DNA of 64,000 bases from Empedobacter brevis NBRC 14943 = ATCC 43319 (GCF_000382425.1 NZ_KB908294.1:124001-188000), one strand, 5' to 3'. Counted from the stretch's first letter, positions 9,418-21,018 are shown. A program made the numbers and translations. The notes: generated by a model not told the origin, from the sequence alone.

Positions 9418-9425
9418 TATTTTTG
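9418..9425 (+). promoter_or_regulatory. Candidate miaB promoter -7 element
   Basis: TATTTTTG matches TANNTTTG and lies 24 bp before the miaB ATG. I see no clear TTTG at the expected -33 position. Confidence 0.5.
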
Positions 9426-9448
9426 CACGATAAAATATCCATTTTAGA

Positions 9449-10894
9449 ATGCATACAGAAGAAAAACATATAGATGAAGCAAGACAAGGAGAAGCTTTAA
9501 TGACTGCTCCGACACGTAATGCAACAAAGAAATTATTCTTGGAAAGTTACGGATGTCAAATGAATTTCTCAGATAGTGAAATTGTTGCGTCTATTCTAAA
9601 TAATGAAGGTTATCAGACTACTCAAAAAGTTGATGAAGCAGATTTAATTCTTTTAAATACTTGTTCTATTCGTGAAAAAGCTGAACAAACTGTTCGTAAA
9701 CGTTTAGGGACATTAAATGCCATCAAAAAGCAAAACCCAAGTCTTAAAATTGGAGTTTTGGGCTGTATGGCAGAGCGTTTAAAACATAAATTTTTGGAAG
9801 AAGAACATTTAGTAGACATTGTTGTTGGTCCGGATGCTTATCGCGATTTACCGAACCTAATCAATGATGTAGAAGACGGTCGTGATGCAGTGAATGTTCA
9901 ATTATCAAAAGAAGAAACTTATGCTGAGATTTCTCCTGTTCGTTTAGGCGGAAACGGCGTAACAGCTTTCGTTACAATCACTCGTGGTTGTGATAATATG
10001 TGTACATTTTGTGTTGTTCCTTTCACACGTGGGCGCGAACGCTCTCGTGACCCACATTCAATTTTAAATGAGTGTAAAGAATTAGCAGAATCAGGTTACA
10101 AAGAAATTACACTTTTAGGTCAAAACGTAGACTCGTATTTATGGTATGGCGGAGGTCCAAAAAAGGATTTCAAAAATGCCACAGAGATTCAGAAAGCTAC
10201 TGCTGTTGATTTTGCACAATTATTAGACATGGTTGCGACACAATTTCCAGCTATTCGTTTACGTTTTTCTACGTCTAATCCGCAAGATATGGAAGAAGGT
10301 GTTTTAGAAATGATGGCGAAGCATAAAAACATTTGCAAATACATTCACTTACCAGTACAATCAGGTTCTACAACTGTTTTAGCACGTATGAATCGTCAAC
10401 ATACACGTGAAGAATATTTTGAATTGATTGATAAAATTCGTCGTATTGTCCCAGATTGTGCCTTATCTCACGATATGATTGCTGGTTTCTGCGGAGAAAC
10501 AGAAGCAGAACACAAAGATACGTTATCCTTAATGGAATATGTGAAATATGATTTCGGTTATATGTTTGCCTATTCTGAACGTCCCGGAACACCTGCACAC
10601 AAAAAAATGCCGGATGATGTTTTACCGGAAGATAAAAAACGGCGTTTACAAGAAATTATCGAATTACAACAAAAACATTCAGCAGAACGTATGAATGGTT
10701 ATGTTGGAAAAGTGCATGAAGTTTTAATTGAAGGAAATTCAAAACGTGACGACAAGTTTTGGTATGGCCGTAATACGCAAAATGCTGTTCTAGTTTTTCC
10801 AAAAGTAGAAGGAACTAAAATTGGTGATTTTGTTAACGTAAAAGCAAATAGCTGTACAACCGCTACTTTAATTGGTGAAATGGTTGAAGCTTAA
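9449..10894 (+). CDS. miaB: tRNA-2-methylthio-N6-dimethylallyladenosine synthase
   Basis: MiaB is a radical-SAM methylthiotransferase that modifies A37 of tRNAs reading UNN codons. The 481-residue protein has the N-terminal UPF0004 domain ([13 protein letters not shown] near residue 32, with further cysteines in NTCSIREKA and GVLGCMAER). The radical-SAM motif follows ([20 protein letters not shown] near 178) and a C-terminal TRAM domain covers the last 65 residues. Three plus three cysteines for two [4Fe-4S] clusters are all present. It is the first gene of the run miaB - sigma-54 activator - lptE - TPR gene - secG. Confidence 0.97.
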   Translation: MHTEEKHIDEARQGEALMTAPTRNATKKLFLESYGCQMNFSDSEIVASILNNEGYQTTQKVDEADLILLNTCSIREKAEQTVRKRLGTLNAIKKQNPSLKIGVLGCMAERLKHKFLEEEHLVDIVVGPDAYRDLPNLINDVEDGRDAVNVQLSKEETYAEISPVRLGGNGVTAFVTITRGCDNMCTFCVVPFTRGRERSRDPHSILNECKELAESGYKEITLLGQNVDSYLWYGGGPKKDFKNATEIQKATAVDFAQLLDMVATQFPAIRLRFSTSNPQDMEEGVLEMMAKHKNICKYIHLPVQSGSTTVLARMNRQHTREEYFELIDKIRRIVPDCALSHDMIAGFCGETEAEHKDTLSLMEYVKYDFGYMFAYSERPGTPAHKKMPDDVLPEDKKRRLQEIIELQQKHSAERMNGYVGKVHEVLIEGNSKRDDKFWYGRNTQNAVLVFPKVEGTKIGDFVNVKANSCTTATLIGEMVEA

Positions 10895-10944
10895 AAATTT
10901 TTCCTTCTGATTTTTTCAGAATCATATCCAAACTAAATGATGAG

Positions 10945-10965
10945 AAGTTGAAAGAAATTCAACTT
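10945..10965. repeat. 8-bp inverted repeat upstream of the sigma-54 activator gene
   Basis: AAGTTGAA (10945-10952) and TTCAACTT (10958-10965) are separated by 5 bp, 22 bp before the next ATG. No T-run follows, so it is not a terminator. It could be a 5'-leader hairpin or an operator. Confidence 0.5.
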
Positions 10966-10986
10966 GACAACCTAAAAAAATAAAAA

Positions 10987-12255
10987 ATGGATTCTTTACA
11001 AACAATCAAACAACGTTTTGGAATCATTGGAAATAATGTTGCCTTGAATCGTGCGATAGAGAAAGCGGTTCAGGTTGCTCCTACCGATATATCTGTGCTT
11101 GTCATAGGAGAAAGTGGTGTCGGAAAAGAATTCATTCCAAAAATTATTCATAATCAATCTGCACGTAAACACAATAATTACATTGCTGTAAACTGTGGTG
11201 CAATTCCTGAAGGAACAATCGATTCTGAATTATTTGGACATGAAAAAGGTGCATTTACAGGTGCTACACAAACGCGTAAAGGTTATTTTGAAGTCGCTGA
11301 TGGCGGAACTATTTTCTTAGATGAAGTTGGAGAATTGCCTTTAGCTACACAAGTTCGTTTATTGCGTATTTTAGAATCAGGCGAATTTATGAAAGTCGGT
11401 TCTTCTGATTTACAAAAAACCAATGTGCGCGTTGTAGCTGCAACTAATGTAAAGCTGAAAGAAGCTGTTGAAAAAGGTAAATTTCGTGAAGATTTATATT
11501 ACCGATTAAATACAGTTCAAATAGACATTCCTGCTTTGCGCGAACGAAAAGAGGATATCAATTTATTGTTTCGAAAATTTGCTTCAGATTTTGCGAATAA
11601 ATATAGAATGCCTCATATTGAGCTTTCACCGGAAGCACAAAATTATATCGCCAATTATCCTTGGCCCGGGAATGTCCGTCAATTAAGAAATTTTGCAGAG
11701 CAAGTTTCTGTTGTTGAAAAAAACCGTGTGATTTCATTAGAAAAAATCATGGAATTATTACCTCATAATTCGACAATGCTAACGGTTACGAATAAAAAAG
11801 ATGGGAATTCATCTGATTTTATGGAACGTGAACTATTGTTTAAAGTTTTGTTGGATATGAAAAAAGATTTGAATGATTTACGTGCATTAACATTAGATTT
11901 AATCAAACACAAAGATGTAGAAGATTTCAATGGCAATACACAAGAGTTAATTCAACGTGTTTATCAGGACCAAAATGAACCTGAAAATGATTTTGCACCC
12001 AATCAATACAATTTAGTTCCGGCAACTCAAACACCAAAGACTCCTACTTTTCAACAACCGCAATACGATTATTCGAACGATGTCTACGATGTTAGTCCTA
12101 TTGAAGAACCAGAATCGCTTTCGTTACAAGACAATGAAAAGGAAATGATTAAACTGGCATTAGAAAAACACAAAGGAAAACGTAAAATGGCTGCCGACGA
12201 ACTAGGAATTTCGGAGCGTACATTGTACCGTAAAATCAAACAATATCATTTGTAA
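10987..12255 (+). CDS. Sigma-54-dependent transcriptional activator without a sensor domain
   Basis: This 422-residue protein activates RNA polymerase carrying sigma-54. The AAA+ domain begins almost at the N-terminus: Walker A GESGVGKE at 41-48, the sigma-54-contacting GAFTGA loop at 88-93, Walker B GGTIFLDE at 106-113 and PWPGNVRQLRN near 234. A Gln/Pro-rich linker (about 285-380) leads to a Fis-type helix-turn-helix at the C-terminus (KMAADELGISERTLYRKI). There is no receiver, GAF or PAS domain, so its architecture resembles PspF and activity must be set by another protein or by its amount. It lies 2 bp ahead of lptE in an envelope operon. Three sigma-54-like promoters elsewhere in the window are possible targets. 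Confidence 0.93.
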   Translation: MDSLQTIKQRFGIIGNNVALNRAIEKAVQVAPTDISVLVIGESGVGKEFIPKIIHNQSARKHNNYIAVNCGAIPEGTIDSELFGHEKGAFTGATQTRKGYFEVADGGTIFLDEVGELPLATQVRLLRILESGEFMKVGSSDLQKTNVRVVAATNVKLKEAVEKGKFREDLYYRLNTVQIDIPALRERKEDINLLFRKFASDFANKYRMPHIELSPEAQNYIANYPWPGNVRQLRNFAEQVSVVEKNRVISLEKIMELLPHNSTMLTVTNKKDGNSSDFMERELLFKVLLDMKKDLNDLRALTLDLIKHKDVEDFNGNTQELIQRVYQDQNEPENDFAPNQYNLVPATQTPKTPTFQQPQYDYSNDVYDVSPIEEPESLSLQDNEKEMIKLALEKHKGKRKMAADELGISERTLYRKIKQYHL

Positions 12256-12257
12256 GT

Positions 12258-12767
12258 ATGAACAAAATTAAATTATTTGTCCTTAGTATTTTCACTATTT
12301 TTAGTTTAACAGGCTGTATAAAATATTCGCTTTCAGGAGCTGCTATTCAACCGGATTGGAACACAATTTATGTGGCAACTTTTCCGAATTATGCACCTCA
12401 ACAAAATCCTACTTTAAGTCAGGATTTAACAATTGCCATTCAAGATATTTTTAGAAGCAGAACTAAATTGAAATTAAATTCGAATGAAAACTCTGATTTA
12501 ATTATAGAAGGTGAAATTACAGGATACGATGTCGTTCCAGAAGCAATTCAATCAAATGATATCGCTGCAAAAAACCGTTTAACAATTTATGTAAAAGTTC
12601 GGTACATCAACAATAAAGACGAATCTAAAAATTATGACAGAACATTTTCAGCATTCCAATTGTATGATGGAAATGCCATGTTAAGTAATGTTGAGTCATC
12701 AATTGTACCGCTAATTATTGATGATATTCGCGACCAGGTTTTTGCATCTATTGCGATGGATTGGTAA
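12258..12767 (+). CDS. lptE: LptE-family LPS-assembly lipoprotein
   Basis: This 169-residue lipoprotein has its lipobox ending at Cys20 (SLTGC). The mature domain has family features: SGAAI after the N-terminus, IYVATFPNYAP, a helix with LSQDLTIAIQDIFRSRTKL and the strand LIIEGEITGYDVVP. LptE forms the outer-membrane plug of the LptD translocon that inserts lipopolysaccharide. The gene is 2 bp after the sigma-54 activator and 22 bp before a TPR gene, so it is cotranscribed. The family is divergent in Bacteroidota; the call rests on fold-typical motifs and context. Confidence 0.85.
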   Translation: MNKIKLFVLSIFTIFSLTGCIKYSLSGAAIQPDWNTIYVATFPNYAPQQNPTLSQDLTIAIQDIFRSRTKLKLNSNENSDLIIEGEITGYDVVPEAIQSNDIAAKNRLTIYVKVRYINNKDESKNYDRTFSAFQLYDGNAMLSNVESSIVPLIIDDIRDQVFASIAMDW

Positions 12768-12789
12768 AAAATAACCTTATATTTGAGCA

Positions 12790-13935
12790 ATGACCAGAAT
12801 TGAATATTTAGTAGCACATCCGTACGAAGTCGAGAAATCGGATATTCCACTTCTAAAAAAAGAAGTTGAAAAATACCCGTATTTCTATACCTTGCGTGCA
12901 TTGTTACTTTATGGTTTGAAGAAGGAAAATCATCCATCTTTTGAAGATTATTTGAACAAAACTTCAATTCAAAGTAGTAACCGTGTCGATTTGTATCATT
13001 ATATCAACTCAGAACCTGTTCAAAAAGAAAATCAGGTAGAAACACTTTCAATCGTTGAGAAATCTAGACAAGATGAGAGAATGCAAAAATTACCTGAAAG
13101 TGAAATCATTTCTGAACCAATCATTGAAGATTCCATCACTCATTCTATACAAGAAAATGATGAATCTATTGAAGTGAAAAATGATAATCCAATCATTGGA
13201 AATGAAAATATTTCTGAGATCATTGTTAGTGAAAACGATCATGAAATCAATGACGATATTGTGGATGAAATGATTGAAAATGATACAGAAGAATCTGAAC
13301 TGAGAACAGATCATGTTGTGGATATTATTTCTGATGAAGAATTGAATGAAGTGGCAGAAATCACCAACAAAGTAGTCAAAATATCTAGCATTTCTAAAGA
13401 TACAACTTTGAATAATGATATCGAAAATGCTGTTCAACAAACTTCAGGTATCGAAATTATTCAATCAGAACCAGAAGAAATATTGCTTCTAAAAAATGAA
13501 GTTCATGAAAATTCTGAAGTAAAAAAAGTTCAGCTTTCGGAAAAAGAAAAAGACGAATCAACATTTTCATTTTCCGATTGGTTAAAAAAAGTTCCATCTC
13601 AATCAAAAAGTCAAGAAGAGATTGAAGAGGAACAAGAGATTGCCGAAAGAGAAATAAAATATAAGCTGATTGATGATTTTTTGGAAAAGAATCCCAAAAT
13701 AGTTCCGATGAAAAAAACGGACATTACACCAGCCAGTACCTCTTCAAATTTTGTTCAGAATACAGAAGAATATTCAGATTTAATGACTGAAACTTTGGCT
13801 CAGATTTATATTGAGCAAAAAAAATATGACAAAGCAATTAAAGCTTATAAGATATTAATTTTGAAATATCCAGAAAAAAATAGTTTATTTGCAAATCGAA
13901 TTAAAGAAATTGAAAATTTAAAAAACTCTAAATAA
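12790..13935 (+). CDS. Acidic tetratricopeptide-repeat protein, unknown function
   Basis: This 381-residue protein has no signal peptide or membrane helix. The N-terminal 45 residues (IEYLVAHPYEVEKSDIPLLKKEVEKYPYF onward) form a helical cap. Residues 80-250 are highly acidic, rich in Glu, Asp, Ile and Asn and probably disordered. The C-terminus holds one TPR-like hairpin (AQIYIEQKKYDKAIKAYKIL then KYPEK). It lies 22 bp after lptE and 4 bp before secG. A scaffold role in envelope assembly is conceivable from context only. Confidence 0.75.
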   Translation: MTRIEYLVAHPYEVEKSDIPLLKKEVEKYPYFYTLRALLLYGLKKENHPSFEDYLNKTSIQSSNRVDLYHYINSEPVQKENQVETLSIVEKSRQDERMQKLPESEIISEPIIEDSITHSIQENDESIEVKNDNPIIGNENISEIIVSENDHEINDDIVDEMIENDTEESELRTDHVVDIISDEELNEVAEITNKVVKISSISKDTTLNNDIENAVQQTSGIEIIQSEPEEILLLKNEVHENSEVKKVQLSEKEKDESTFSFSDWLKKVPSQSKSQEEIEEEQEIAEREIKYKLIDDFLEKNPKIVPMKKTDITPASTSSNFVQNTEEYSDLMTETLAQIYIEQKKYDKAIKAYKILILKYPEKNSLFANRIKEIENLKNSK

Positions 13936-13939
13936 TAAA

Positions 13940-14290
13940 ATGGGACTATTTCAGTTTTTCATGATTATTATCATGATTTTATGTGTATTGTTAGTACTAA
14001 TCGTATTATCTCAAAACCCTAAAGGAGGAGGTTTATCTTCTACTTTCGGAGGTGGCGGAGGAAGCCAAATGTTTGGAGTTCAAAGAACAAATAAATTCTT
14101 AGACAACACAACTTGGGGATTATTTATCGTTGTAATTGTATTGATTATTGGAGCAAGTGCAGCACACGAAAATCCAAATGCAATAAAACCAATTAAAACA
14201 AACGTTACAGTACCTGCTAACAATTTACCAGCGCAACCAGCTGCAAATGGAGCAAGTCAAAATCAATTACCAGCACAACCGGCGAAGTAA
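13940..14290 (+). CDS. secG: SecG, preprotein translocase subunit
   Basis: SecG is the small subunit of the SecYEG channel. The 116-residue protein has two membrane helices (about 3-23 and 53-72) around the family signature QNPKGGGLSSTFGGGGG and FGVQRTNKFLDNTTW. After the second helix comes a Pro/Ala/Asn-rich tail with two LPAQPA units, which is common in Bacteroidota SecG and absent from E. coli. It is the last gene of the miaB run and is followed by a strong terminator. Confidence 0.95.
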   Translation: MGLFQFFMIIIMILCVLLVLIVLSQNPKGGGLSSTFGGGGGSQMFGVQRTNKFLDNTTWGLFIVVIVLIIGASAAHENPNAIKPIKTNVTVPANNLPAQPAANGASQNQLPAQPAK

Positions 14291-14312
14291 TTTTTTAAGA
14301 AAAATAAGTAAT

Positions 14313-14347
14313 AAAAAACGTGAATCAGAAAATGATTCACGTTTTTT
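14313..14347 (+). terminator. Terminator after secG
   Basis: A 15-bp stem, AAAAAACGTGAATCA against TGATTCACGTTTTTT, with loop GAAAA, ends in a T-run. It closes the miaB-secG operon. Confidence 0.9.
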
Positions 14348-14396
14348 ATTGCCTTTTATTTAAATTATATTCATAATTTAGTGTTAAACACTGAAT

Positions 14397-14819
14397 ATGA
14401 AGCACTATTATTTCCTGATTTCTTTATGTTTTCTATTTTTTATTAGTTGCGGTCAACAAAAGATTATGAAAACAATTCCTAAGAATGAAATCAATATTTT
14501 GAGAACGGCATTAGATGAGAACGGATGTAAGGAATCGGTTAGAATTTTCACGAATAAAGAAAATTTTGATGATTTTCAAAAATCGTTGCTTATTCCTGGT
14601 CAAAGAAATGCGCCTTTACATATCGTTGATTTTACAACTAAAAATGTTGCTGTTATTTGTAAAGAAGACATTGACAGTTACGAACTGTCAGAATTAACAA
14701 CAACTTCTAAGCATAATTTTTTAAAATTAAATAAAAATGAAAATAAGTTTGATGAGTCTATCAACTTATTGGTTATAGAAATTCCGAAAGAAATTAATCG
14801 TTTAACACTTGAATATTAA
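14397..14819 (+). CDS. Small lipoprotein of unknown function
   Basis: This 140-residue protein carries a lipoprotein signal ending at Cys18 (FISC), followed by GQQK. The mature part is mixed alpha/beta without a motif I recognise. It is 6 bp upstream of the secreted metalloprotease gene and probably cotranscribed, so a role as cofactor, inhibitor or escort of that protease is possible, though only inferred from position. Confidence 0.65.
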   Translation: MKHYYFLISLCFLFFISCGQQKIMKTIPKNEINILRTALDENGCKESVRIFTNKENFDDFQKSLLIPGQRNAPLHIVDFTTKNVAVICKEDIDSYELSELTTTSKHNFLKLNKNENKFDESINLLVIEIPKEINRLTLEY

Positions 14820-14824
14820 AATTT

Positions 14825-17071
14825 ATGAAGTCAAAATTTATTATCTTATCTCTACTAATGGGAGGAAGTTCTGTTTTTGCTCAAAGTAATTATTGGCAAG
14901 AACTGAAAAACAAAAATTACCAACCAGCCAACTTGGTTGAAAGATCATCTGTTCCAAAAGAATATAAATTATTTAATTTGGACATTACAAGTTTAGTAAA
15001 TGATCTGAACACGATTGCAAATAAAGGGGGAAATCAACCTCATTTAGTTAATATTCCAAATGATAAAGGAGAATTAACGAAGTACCAAATTGAAGAAGCT
15101 TCGATTATGGCACCTAAACTTCAGGAAAAATTCAACACTATAAAGTCTTATGTTGGAAAATCCGTTGATGGAAAATCGACTATCCGTTTCAGCTATTCTC
15201 CTTATCATGGATTTAGTGCCATGATACAAAAAGGACATGAAGTTTCTTACATTGATGCTTATACAGAAGATTTATCAACATACATTTCTTACAGCAGAAA
15301 AAATGTTGATGACATGATCAATTTTACTTGTCATACAGATGATGTACATCAACAAAACTTAATTAATCAGATAACAGACAAAGTTCCTACAAATAACATT
15401 GCTACAGATGGTAAAATGAGAAAATACCGCTTAGCATTAGCAACAACTGTTGAATATTCAAGATACCATATTAACAGGTCCGGTGTAATGAATGGAACTG
15501 ACGAAGAAAAATTAGCTGCTGTTGTATCCGCAATAAACGTTGCTATGACTCGTGTAAATGGTGTTTACGAAAAAGAGTTTGGTGTTACAATGGAATTAGT
15601 TGAGGAAAATGATAAAATTATTTTCATTAAAACAGATGAATACACAAACAATAGTGGTTCTGCTATGCTTGGACAAAATCAAACTGTTTTAGATCGGGAA
15701 ATTGGTATTGATAATTATGATGTAGGTCACGTATTTTCTACCGGAGGCGGAGGAGTTGCTTACTTAAGAAGTCCTTGCGGTAACAGTAAAGCTGGAGGAG
15801 TAACAGGTTTAGGAGCGCCTATAAATGATCCTTTCTATATTGATTATGTAGCGCATGAAATGGGCCACCAATTCGGAGCTCCACACACATTTAATAATTC
15901 GTGCGGAGGGAACCGTTCCGGAGCTACAGCAGTAGAACCAGGAAGTGGTAGTACAATCATGGCTTATGCAGGTATTTGTCCCCCTAACGTACAAAACAAT
16001 AGTGATCCTTACTTTTCAACTGTAAGTGTTAACAATATTTACTCTTTTGTTACATCAGCATCAGGAAGTTGTTCTGTCAATACAGATTCAGGAAATAATG
16101 AACCTGTTTTAGAATTAACAAAATTAACCCATAGCATTCCGCATTCGACTGCATTTTTATTAGAAGCTACCGCTACAGATCCTGACGGAGATGCATTAAC
16201 GTACAATTGGGAGCAAATAGATACTCAAATAGCTACGCAACCGCCGTTATCTACAAATACAGGGGGACCAACTTTCAGATCGCTTAATCCAACAACTGAA
16301 GGACATAGATACTTCCCTAATCTACAATCAATTGTTGCAGGTAAATTAACATTTGAATCGAATCCTGCACCAATGTCATGGGAAGTTATCCCAAGCGTTG
16401 CACGTACTATAAGATTCTCTATATTGGCTAGAGATAATAATCCAAAAGGTGGGCAGACAGATCGTAAGAATGTTGTTTTAACTGTAAAGGATGTAGGTCC
16501 ATTCAAAGTGTCTTCTCAAGACACAGGCGATTATTGGGCGTATAATCAACCGGCATCAATTACTTGGGATGTCGCAGGAACAGATGCAAATGGAATTGAT
16601 ACACAAAATGTAAAAATCTTATTATCTGTTGATGGAGGTAAAAACTTTGATTACATTTTAGCAGAAACAGCTCCAAATAATGGAAAATATGATTTCACTG
16701 TCCCTTCTGATATCAAGCTAACGAAAGAGGCTCGTATTATGATTAAGGCTATTGATAATGTTTTCTTAGCTGTAAATGCTGCAAACTTTGAGATTTCTGA
16801 TAAATTAGCAATATCTGATATTACGACTAAAGATCTTGCGTCTATTTCTCCGAATCCATCTAATGGAATGATTAATTTAGATTTCAGTAAATCATTTACA
16901 ACAGGTAAAATTACTGTAACAGATTTAGCAGGTAGAACAGTTTACTCGAACAATTTGAATTCTTCTAAATCACAACAAGTGAATTTATCCAATTTAGCAA
17001 ATGGTGTCTACATTATTTCTATTGAAACTGGAAATGAACAGTTCACGAAAAAAATTATTATCAAAAAATAA
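14825..17071 (+). CDS. Secreted reprolysin-like zinc metalloprotease with type IX sorting domain
   Basis: The 748-residue precursor has a signal peptide (cut near FAQ, residue 20) and a propeptide to about 195. A metzincin catalytic domain follows, with zinc ligands H344, H348 and H354 in HEMGHQFGAPH and a Met-turn in TIMAYAG. Residues about 425-670 contain beta-sandwich modules (ATDPDGDALTYNWEQ is Ig/PKD-like). The last 75 residues form a type A C-terminal sorting domain (SPNPSNG, DLAGRTVY, LSNLANGVYIISI, KKIIIKK), which sends the protein through the type IX system. It is thus a likely client of GldK-N encoded at the left of the window. The substrate is unknown. Confidence 0.93.
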   Translation: MKSKFIILSLLMGGSSVFAQSNYWQELKNKNYQPANLVERSSVPKEYKLFNLDITSLVNDLNTIANKGGNQPHLVNIPNDKGELTKYQIEEASIMAPKLQEKFNTIKSYVGKSVDGKSTIRFSYSPYHGFSAMIQKGHEVSYIDAYTEDLSTYISYSRKNVDDMINFTCHTDDVHQQNLINQITDKVPTNNIATDGKMRKYRLALATTVEYSRYHINRSGVMNGTDEEKLAAVVSAINVAMTRVNGVYEKEFGVTMELVEENDKIIFIKTDEYTNNSGSAMLGQNQTVLDREIGIDNYDVGHVFSTGGGGVAYLRSPCGNSKAGGVTGLGAPINDPFYIDYVAHEMGHQFGAPHTFNNSCGGNRSGATAVEPGSGSTIMAYAGICPPNVQNNSDPYFSTVSVNNIYSFVTSASGSCSVNTDSGNNEPVLELTKLTHSIPHSTAFLLEATATDPDGDALTYNWEQIDTQIATQPPLSTNTGGPTFRSLNPTTEGHRYFPNLQSIVAGKLTFESNPAPMSWEVIPSVARTIRFSILARDNNPKGGQTDRKNVVLTVKDVGPFKVSSQDTGDYWAYNQPASITWDVAGTDANGIDTQNVKILLSVDGGKNFDYILAETAPNNGKYDFTVPSDIKLTKEARIMIKAIDNVFLAVNAANFEISDKLAISDITTKDLASISPNPSNGMINLDFSKSFTTGKITVTDLAGRTVYSNNLNSSKSQQVNLSNLANGVYIISIETGNEQFTKKIIIKK

Positions 17072-17090
17072 TCTTTTATAAAATTACTTA

Positions 17091-17124
17091 AAATGCCAAG
17101 TTGTCTGACAGCTTGGCATTTTTA
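17091..17124 (+). terminator. Terminator after the metalloprotease gene
   Basis: AAATGCCAAG (17091-17100) pairs with CTTGGCATTT (17112-17121), and the inner bases TTGT/ACAG extend the stem. A T-rich tail follows. Confidence 0.85.
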
Positions 17125-17172
17125 TTTTTCCTCCTTGTAATTAACTTATCCATAATGGCAGAAATTAGCTGT

Positions 17173-17188
17173 TGGCACGTTTTTCGTT
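17173..17188 (+). promoter_or_regulatory. Sigma-54-like promoter upstream of groES
   Basis: TTGGCACG followed by TTTT and TCGTT matches the -24 part of the sigma-54 consensus TGGCACG-N4-TTGCW fully. It keeps the GG-to-G spacing of 12 but has TCGT in place of TTGC. It lies 38 bp before the groES start. No CIRCE (HrcA) element is present. Confidence 0.45.
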
Positions 17189-17225
17189 GAATTGAAATCA
17201 TCAATTTAAAATAAAATATACAAAT

Positions 17226-17504
17226 ATGTCACAATTAAACATTAAACCATTAGCAGATAGAGTGGTAATTGAACCAGCTCCTGCCGAGACTAAAACAGCT
17301 TCAGGAATTATTATCCCAGATTCAGCAAAAGAAAAACCACAAGAAGGTATTGTAGTTGCAGTTGGTAATGGTAAAAAAGATGAGCCAATGACAGTTGCAG
17401 TTGGGGATAAAGTACTTTACGGAAAATATTCTGGAACAGAATTGAAATTAGAAGGTAAAGATTACTTAATCATGCGTGAAGCAGATATTCTGGCAATCAT
17501 CTAA
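17226..17504 (+). CDS. groES: Co-chaperonin GroES
   Basis: GroES caps the GroEL folding chamber. The 92-residue protein is full length, with the family start [16 protein letters not shown], the mobile loop [20 protein letters not shown] at about 22-41 and the closing [12 protein letters not shown]. It precedes groEL by 89 bp, an unusually long gap for this pair that contains a short heptamer repeat. Confidence 0.98.
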   Translation: MSQLNIKPLADRVVIEPAPAETKTASGIIIPDSAKEKPQEGIVVAVGNGKKDEPMTVAVGDKVLYGKYSGTELKLEGKDYLIMREADILAII

Positions 17505-17558
17505 ATATAAATCAATAGATTTTTAAACTATTCAAAATAAACAAAACCAAGTACTTTG

Positions 17559-17579
17559 TACATCGTGCATCGTACATAA
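17559..17579 (+). repeat. Degenerate heptamer repeat (TACATCG) between groES and groEL
   Basis: TACATCG, TGCATCG and TACATAA follow each other at 17559-17579, preceded by GTACTTTG. From memory, longer arrays of this heptamer are dispersed in intergenic regions of many flavobacteria; this would be a short decayed copy. Confidence 0.5.
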
Positions 17580-17587
17580 TACAATAA

Positions 17588-19219
<1,632 letters not shown>

Positions 19220-19242
19220 TCATCGCTTCATCAATTCATATA

Positions 19243-19272
19243 AAAAATGCCATCCTTCCGGATGGCATTTTT
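19243..19272. terminator. Bidirectional terminator between groEL and leuB
   Basis: AAAAATGCCATCC pairs with GGATGGCATTTTT around a TTCC loop. It has A and T runs on both sides, so it can end both convergent transcripts. Confidence 0.9.
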
Positions 19273-19292
19273 ATTAAGCCATAAATAAAAAA

Positions 19293-20417
19293 CTATATAA
19301 TTGTCGATTTTCCCATCAAGACGTTTTCAAAATTGAAATACGAATGATGATCATGATCACTCAATAATATCTTTGCAATGTAGTTTGTAACAACAGATGT
19401 CGAATAATCACTTGTTTCATCTAAATCTGACGTTACAATCAAATTATTAATCGCATTCTCCACAGCTTTCTCTATCGCTTTTGCTCCTTCTTCTAATTCC
19501 AAATAACGCAACATCATTGCCGCACTCAAAATAGAAGCCATCGGATTTGCAATTCCTTTTCCTTTTGCTTGTGGATAAGAACCATGTATAGGTTCGAATA
19601 ATGCATTTTCTGTACCAATAGAAGCAGATGGTAATAAACCAATACTTCCTCCAATTACACTTCCTTCATCTGAAATAATATCTCCAAACATATTCTCTGT
19701 CAAAATCACATCAAATTGCTTAGGATTAAGAATTAACTGCATTGCTGCATTGTCAACAAATAAATAATCTAATTCTACTTCCGGATATTCCGGACTAATT
19801 TCCATCGTAACTTTTCGCCACAAACGAGACGTGTCCAACACATTTGCTTTGTCTACTAAGGTTACTTTTTTGCGACGTTTCATTGCTTCCTGAAAAGCTA
19901 AATGTGTAATTTGCTCAATATCTTTTCTATTGTACGAGCACGTATCATACGCATGCGAACCATCTTGCGCCGTAAATTTCTCCCCGAAATAAATTCCGTT
20001 AATCAATTCACGAAAAATCACCATATCTGTACCTTCAATGTAGGAACGCTTCAACGGGCTTTTCCCCAACAAAGATTCGTAAGCCTTGATCGGACGGATA
20101 TTTGCAAATAAACCAAGTTCCTTTCTCAACTTTAACAAACCTTGTTCGGGACGAACTTTAGCGTTCGGATTATTATCATATTTTGGATCTCCAATTGCTC
20201 CAAATAAAACTGCATCCGAATTTTTACACAATTGCAGTGTCTCTTCTGGCAAAGGACTTCCTGTTTCGTCAATTGCAATCGCTCCGATCAAAGCTTGCTC
20301 AAATTCGAAATTATATTTGAAAACTTGTTCTACAACTTTCAGAATTTTTATTGTTTCCGAAACGACTTCTGGTCCTATTCCATCGCCAGGAAGTACAGCA
20401 ATTTTATGCATTTTCAT
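19293..20417 (-). CDS. leuB: 3-isopropylmalate dehydrogenase
   Basis: LeuB oxidises 3-isopropylmalate to 2-isopropyl-3-oxosuccinate with NAD in leucine synthesis. The 374-residue protein starts [14 protein letters not shown] and contains GAIGDPKYD, the NTRGP-region substrate loop ([12 protein letters not shown]), the catalytic segment with [13 protein letters not shown], and the metal-site segment [17 protein letters not shown]. It is the last gene of the operon and overlaps leuD by 14 bp. Confidence 0.97.
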   Translation of the reverse strand: MKMHKIAVLPGDGIGPEVVSETIKILKVVEQVFKYNFEFEQALIGAIAIDETGSPLPEETLQLCKNSDAVLFGAIGDPKYDNNPNAKVRPEQGLLKLRKELGLFANIRPIKAYESLLGKSPLKRSYIEGTDMVIFRELINGIYFGEKFTAQDGSHAYDTCSYNRKDIEQITHLAFQEAMKRRKKVTLVDKANVLDTSRLWRKVTMEISPEYPEVELDYLFVDNAAMQLILNPKQFDVILTENMFGDIISDEGSVIGGSIGLLPSASIGTENALFEPIHGSYPQAKGKGIANPMASILSAAMMLRYLELEEGAKAIEKAVENAINNLIVTSDLDETSDYSTSVVTNYIAKILLSDHDHHSYFNFENVLMGKSTII

Positions 20418-21006
20418 CTTGTAAAGATTTATGATTTTGTTCGTAAGCTTCTATTTTGTCTTTCTGACTGATTAAGAAATCAATATCATCATACCCATTT
20501 AATAAACAGATTTTTTTATAAGAATCAACCTCAAAATTGATAGATTGACTTTGAATTCCCAAGGTTTGATTTTCCAAATCAACTTCAAATTCTGTTGAAG
20601 GGTTTTGATCGATTATCTCAAATATTTGATTTAAAATTTCATCTGAAACAACAATTGGTAAAATTCCGTTATTCAACGCATTTCCTTTAAAAATATCCGC
20701 AAAATAACTACTAATTACAACATCAAATCCGTAATCTTTTATTGCCCAAGCTGCGTGTTCACGGCTGCTTCCACAACCAAAATTTTTTCCGACAACTAAT
20801 ATTTTCCCTACATATTTTGAATCATTCAGTGGAAAATTCTCAATTTTTTCATTCTCTTGATTAAATCGCCAATCTCTGAACAAATTATCTCCAAAACCTT
20901 CTCTGCTAATCGCTTTTAAAAAACGGGCCGGTATAATTTGATCGGTGTCTATATTTTCTATTTTAATCGGAACTGCCGATGATTTAAGCTGATTAATTGA
21001 ATCCAT
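20404..21006 (-). CDS. leuD: 3-isopropylmalate dehydratase small subunit
   Basis: LeuD is the swivelling-domain subunit of isopropylmalate isomerase. The 200-residue protein has the family features [14 protein letters not shown] near residue 18 and [21 protein letters not shown] near 72. It lies 12 bp after leuC and overlaps leuB, which fits coupled translation. Confidence 0.97.
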   Translation of the reverse strand: MDSINQLKSSAVPIKIENIDTDQIIPARFLKAISREGFGDNLFRDWRFNQENEKIENFPLNDSKYVGKILVVGKNFGCGSSREHAAWAIKDYGFDVVISSYFADIFKGNALNNGILPIVVSDEILNQIFEIIDQNPSTEFEVDLENQTLGIQSQSINFEVDSYKKICLLNGYDDIDFLISQKDKIEAYEQNHKSLQDENA

Positions 21007-21018
21007 TTCGTGCTAATT

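Noticed and set aside
10905-10925. Terminator after miaB
   Set aside because: TTCTGA/TCAGAA is a 6-bp AT-rich stem without a following T-run; the next gene is only 92 bp away and probably read through.
17140-17225. CIRCE (HrcA) element before groES
   Set aside because: Neither TTAGCACTC nor its inverted partner GAGTGCTAA is present; the only regulatory-looking element is the sigma-54-like TTGGCACG.
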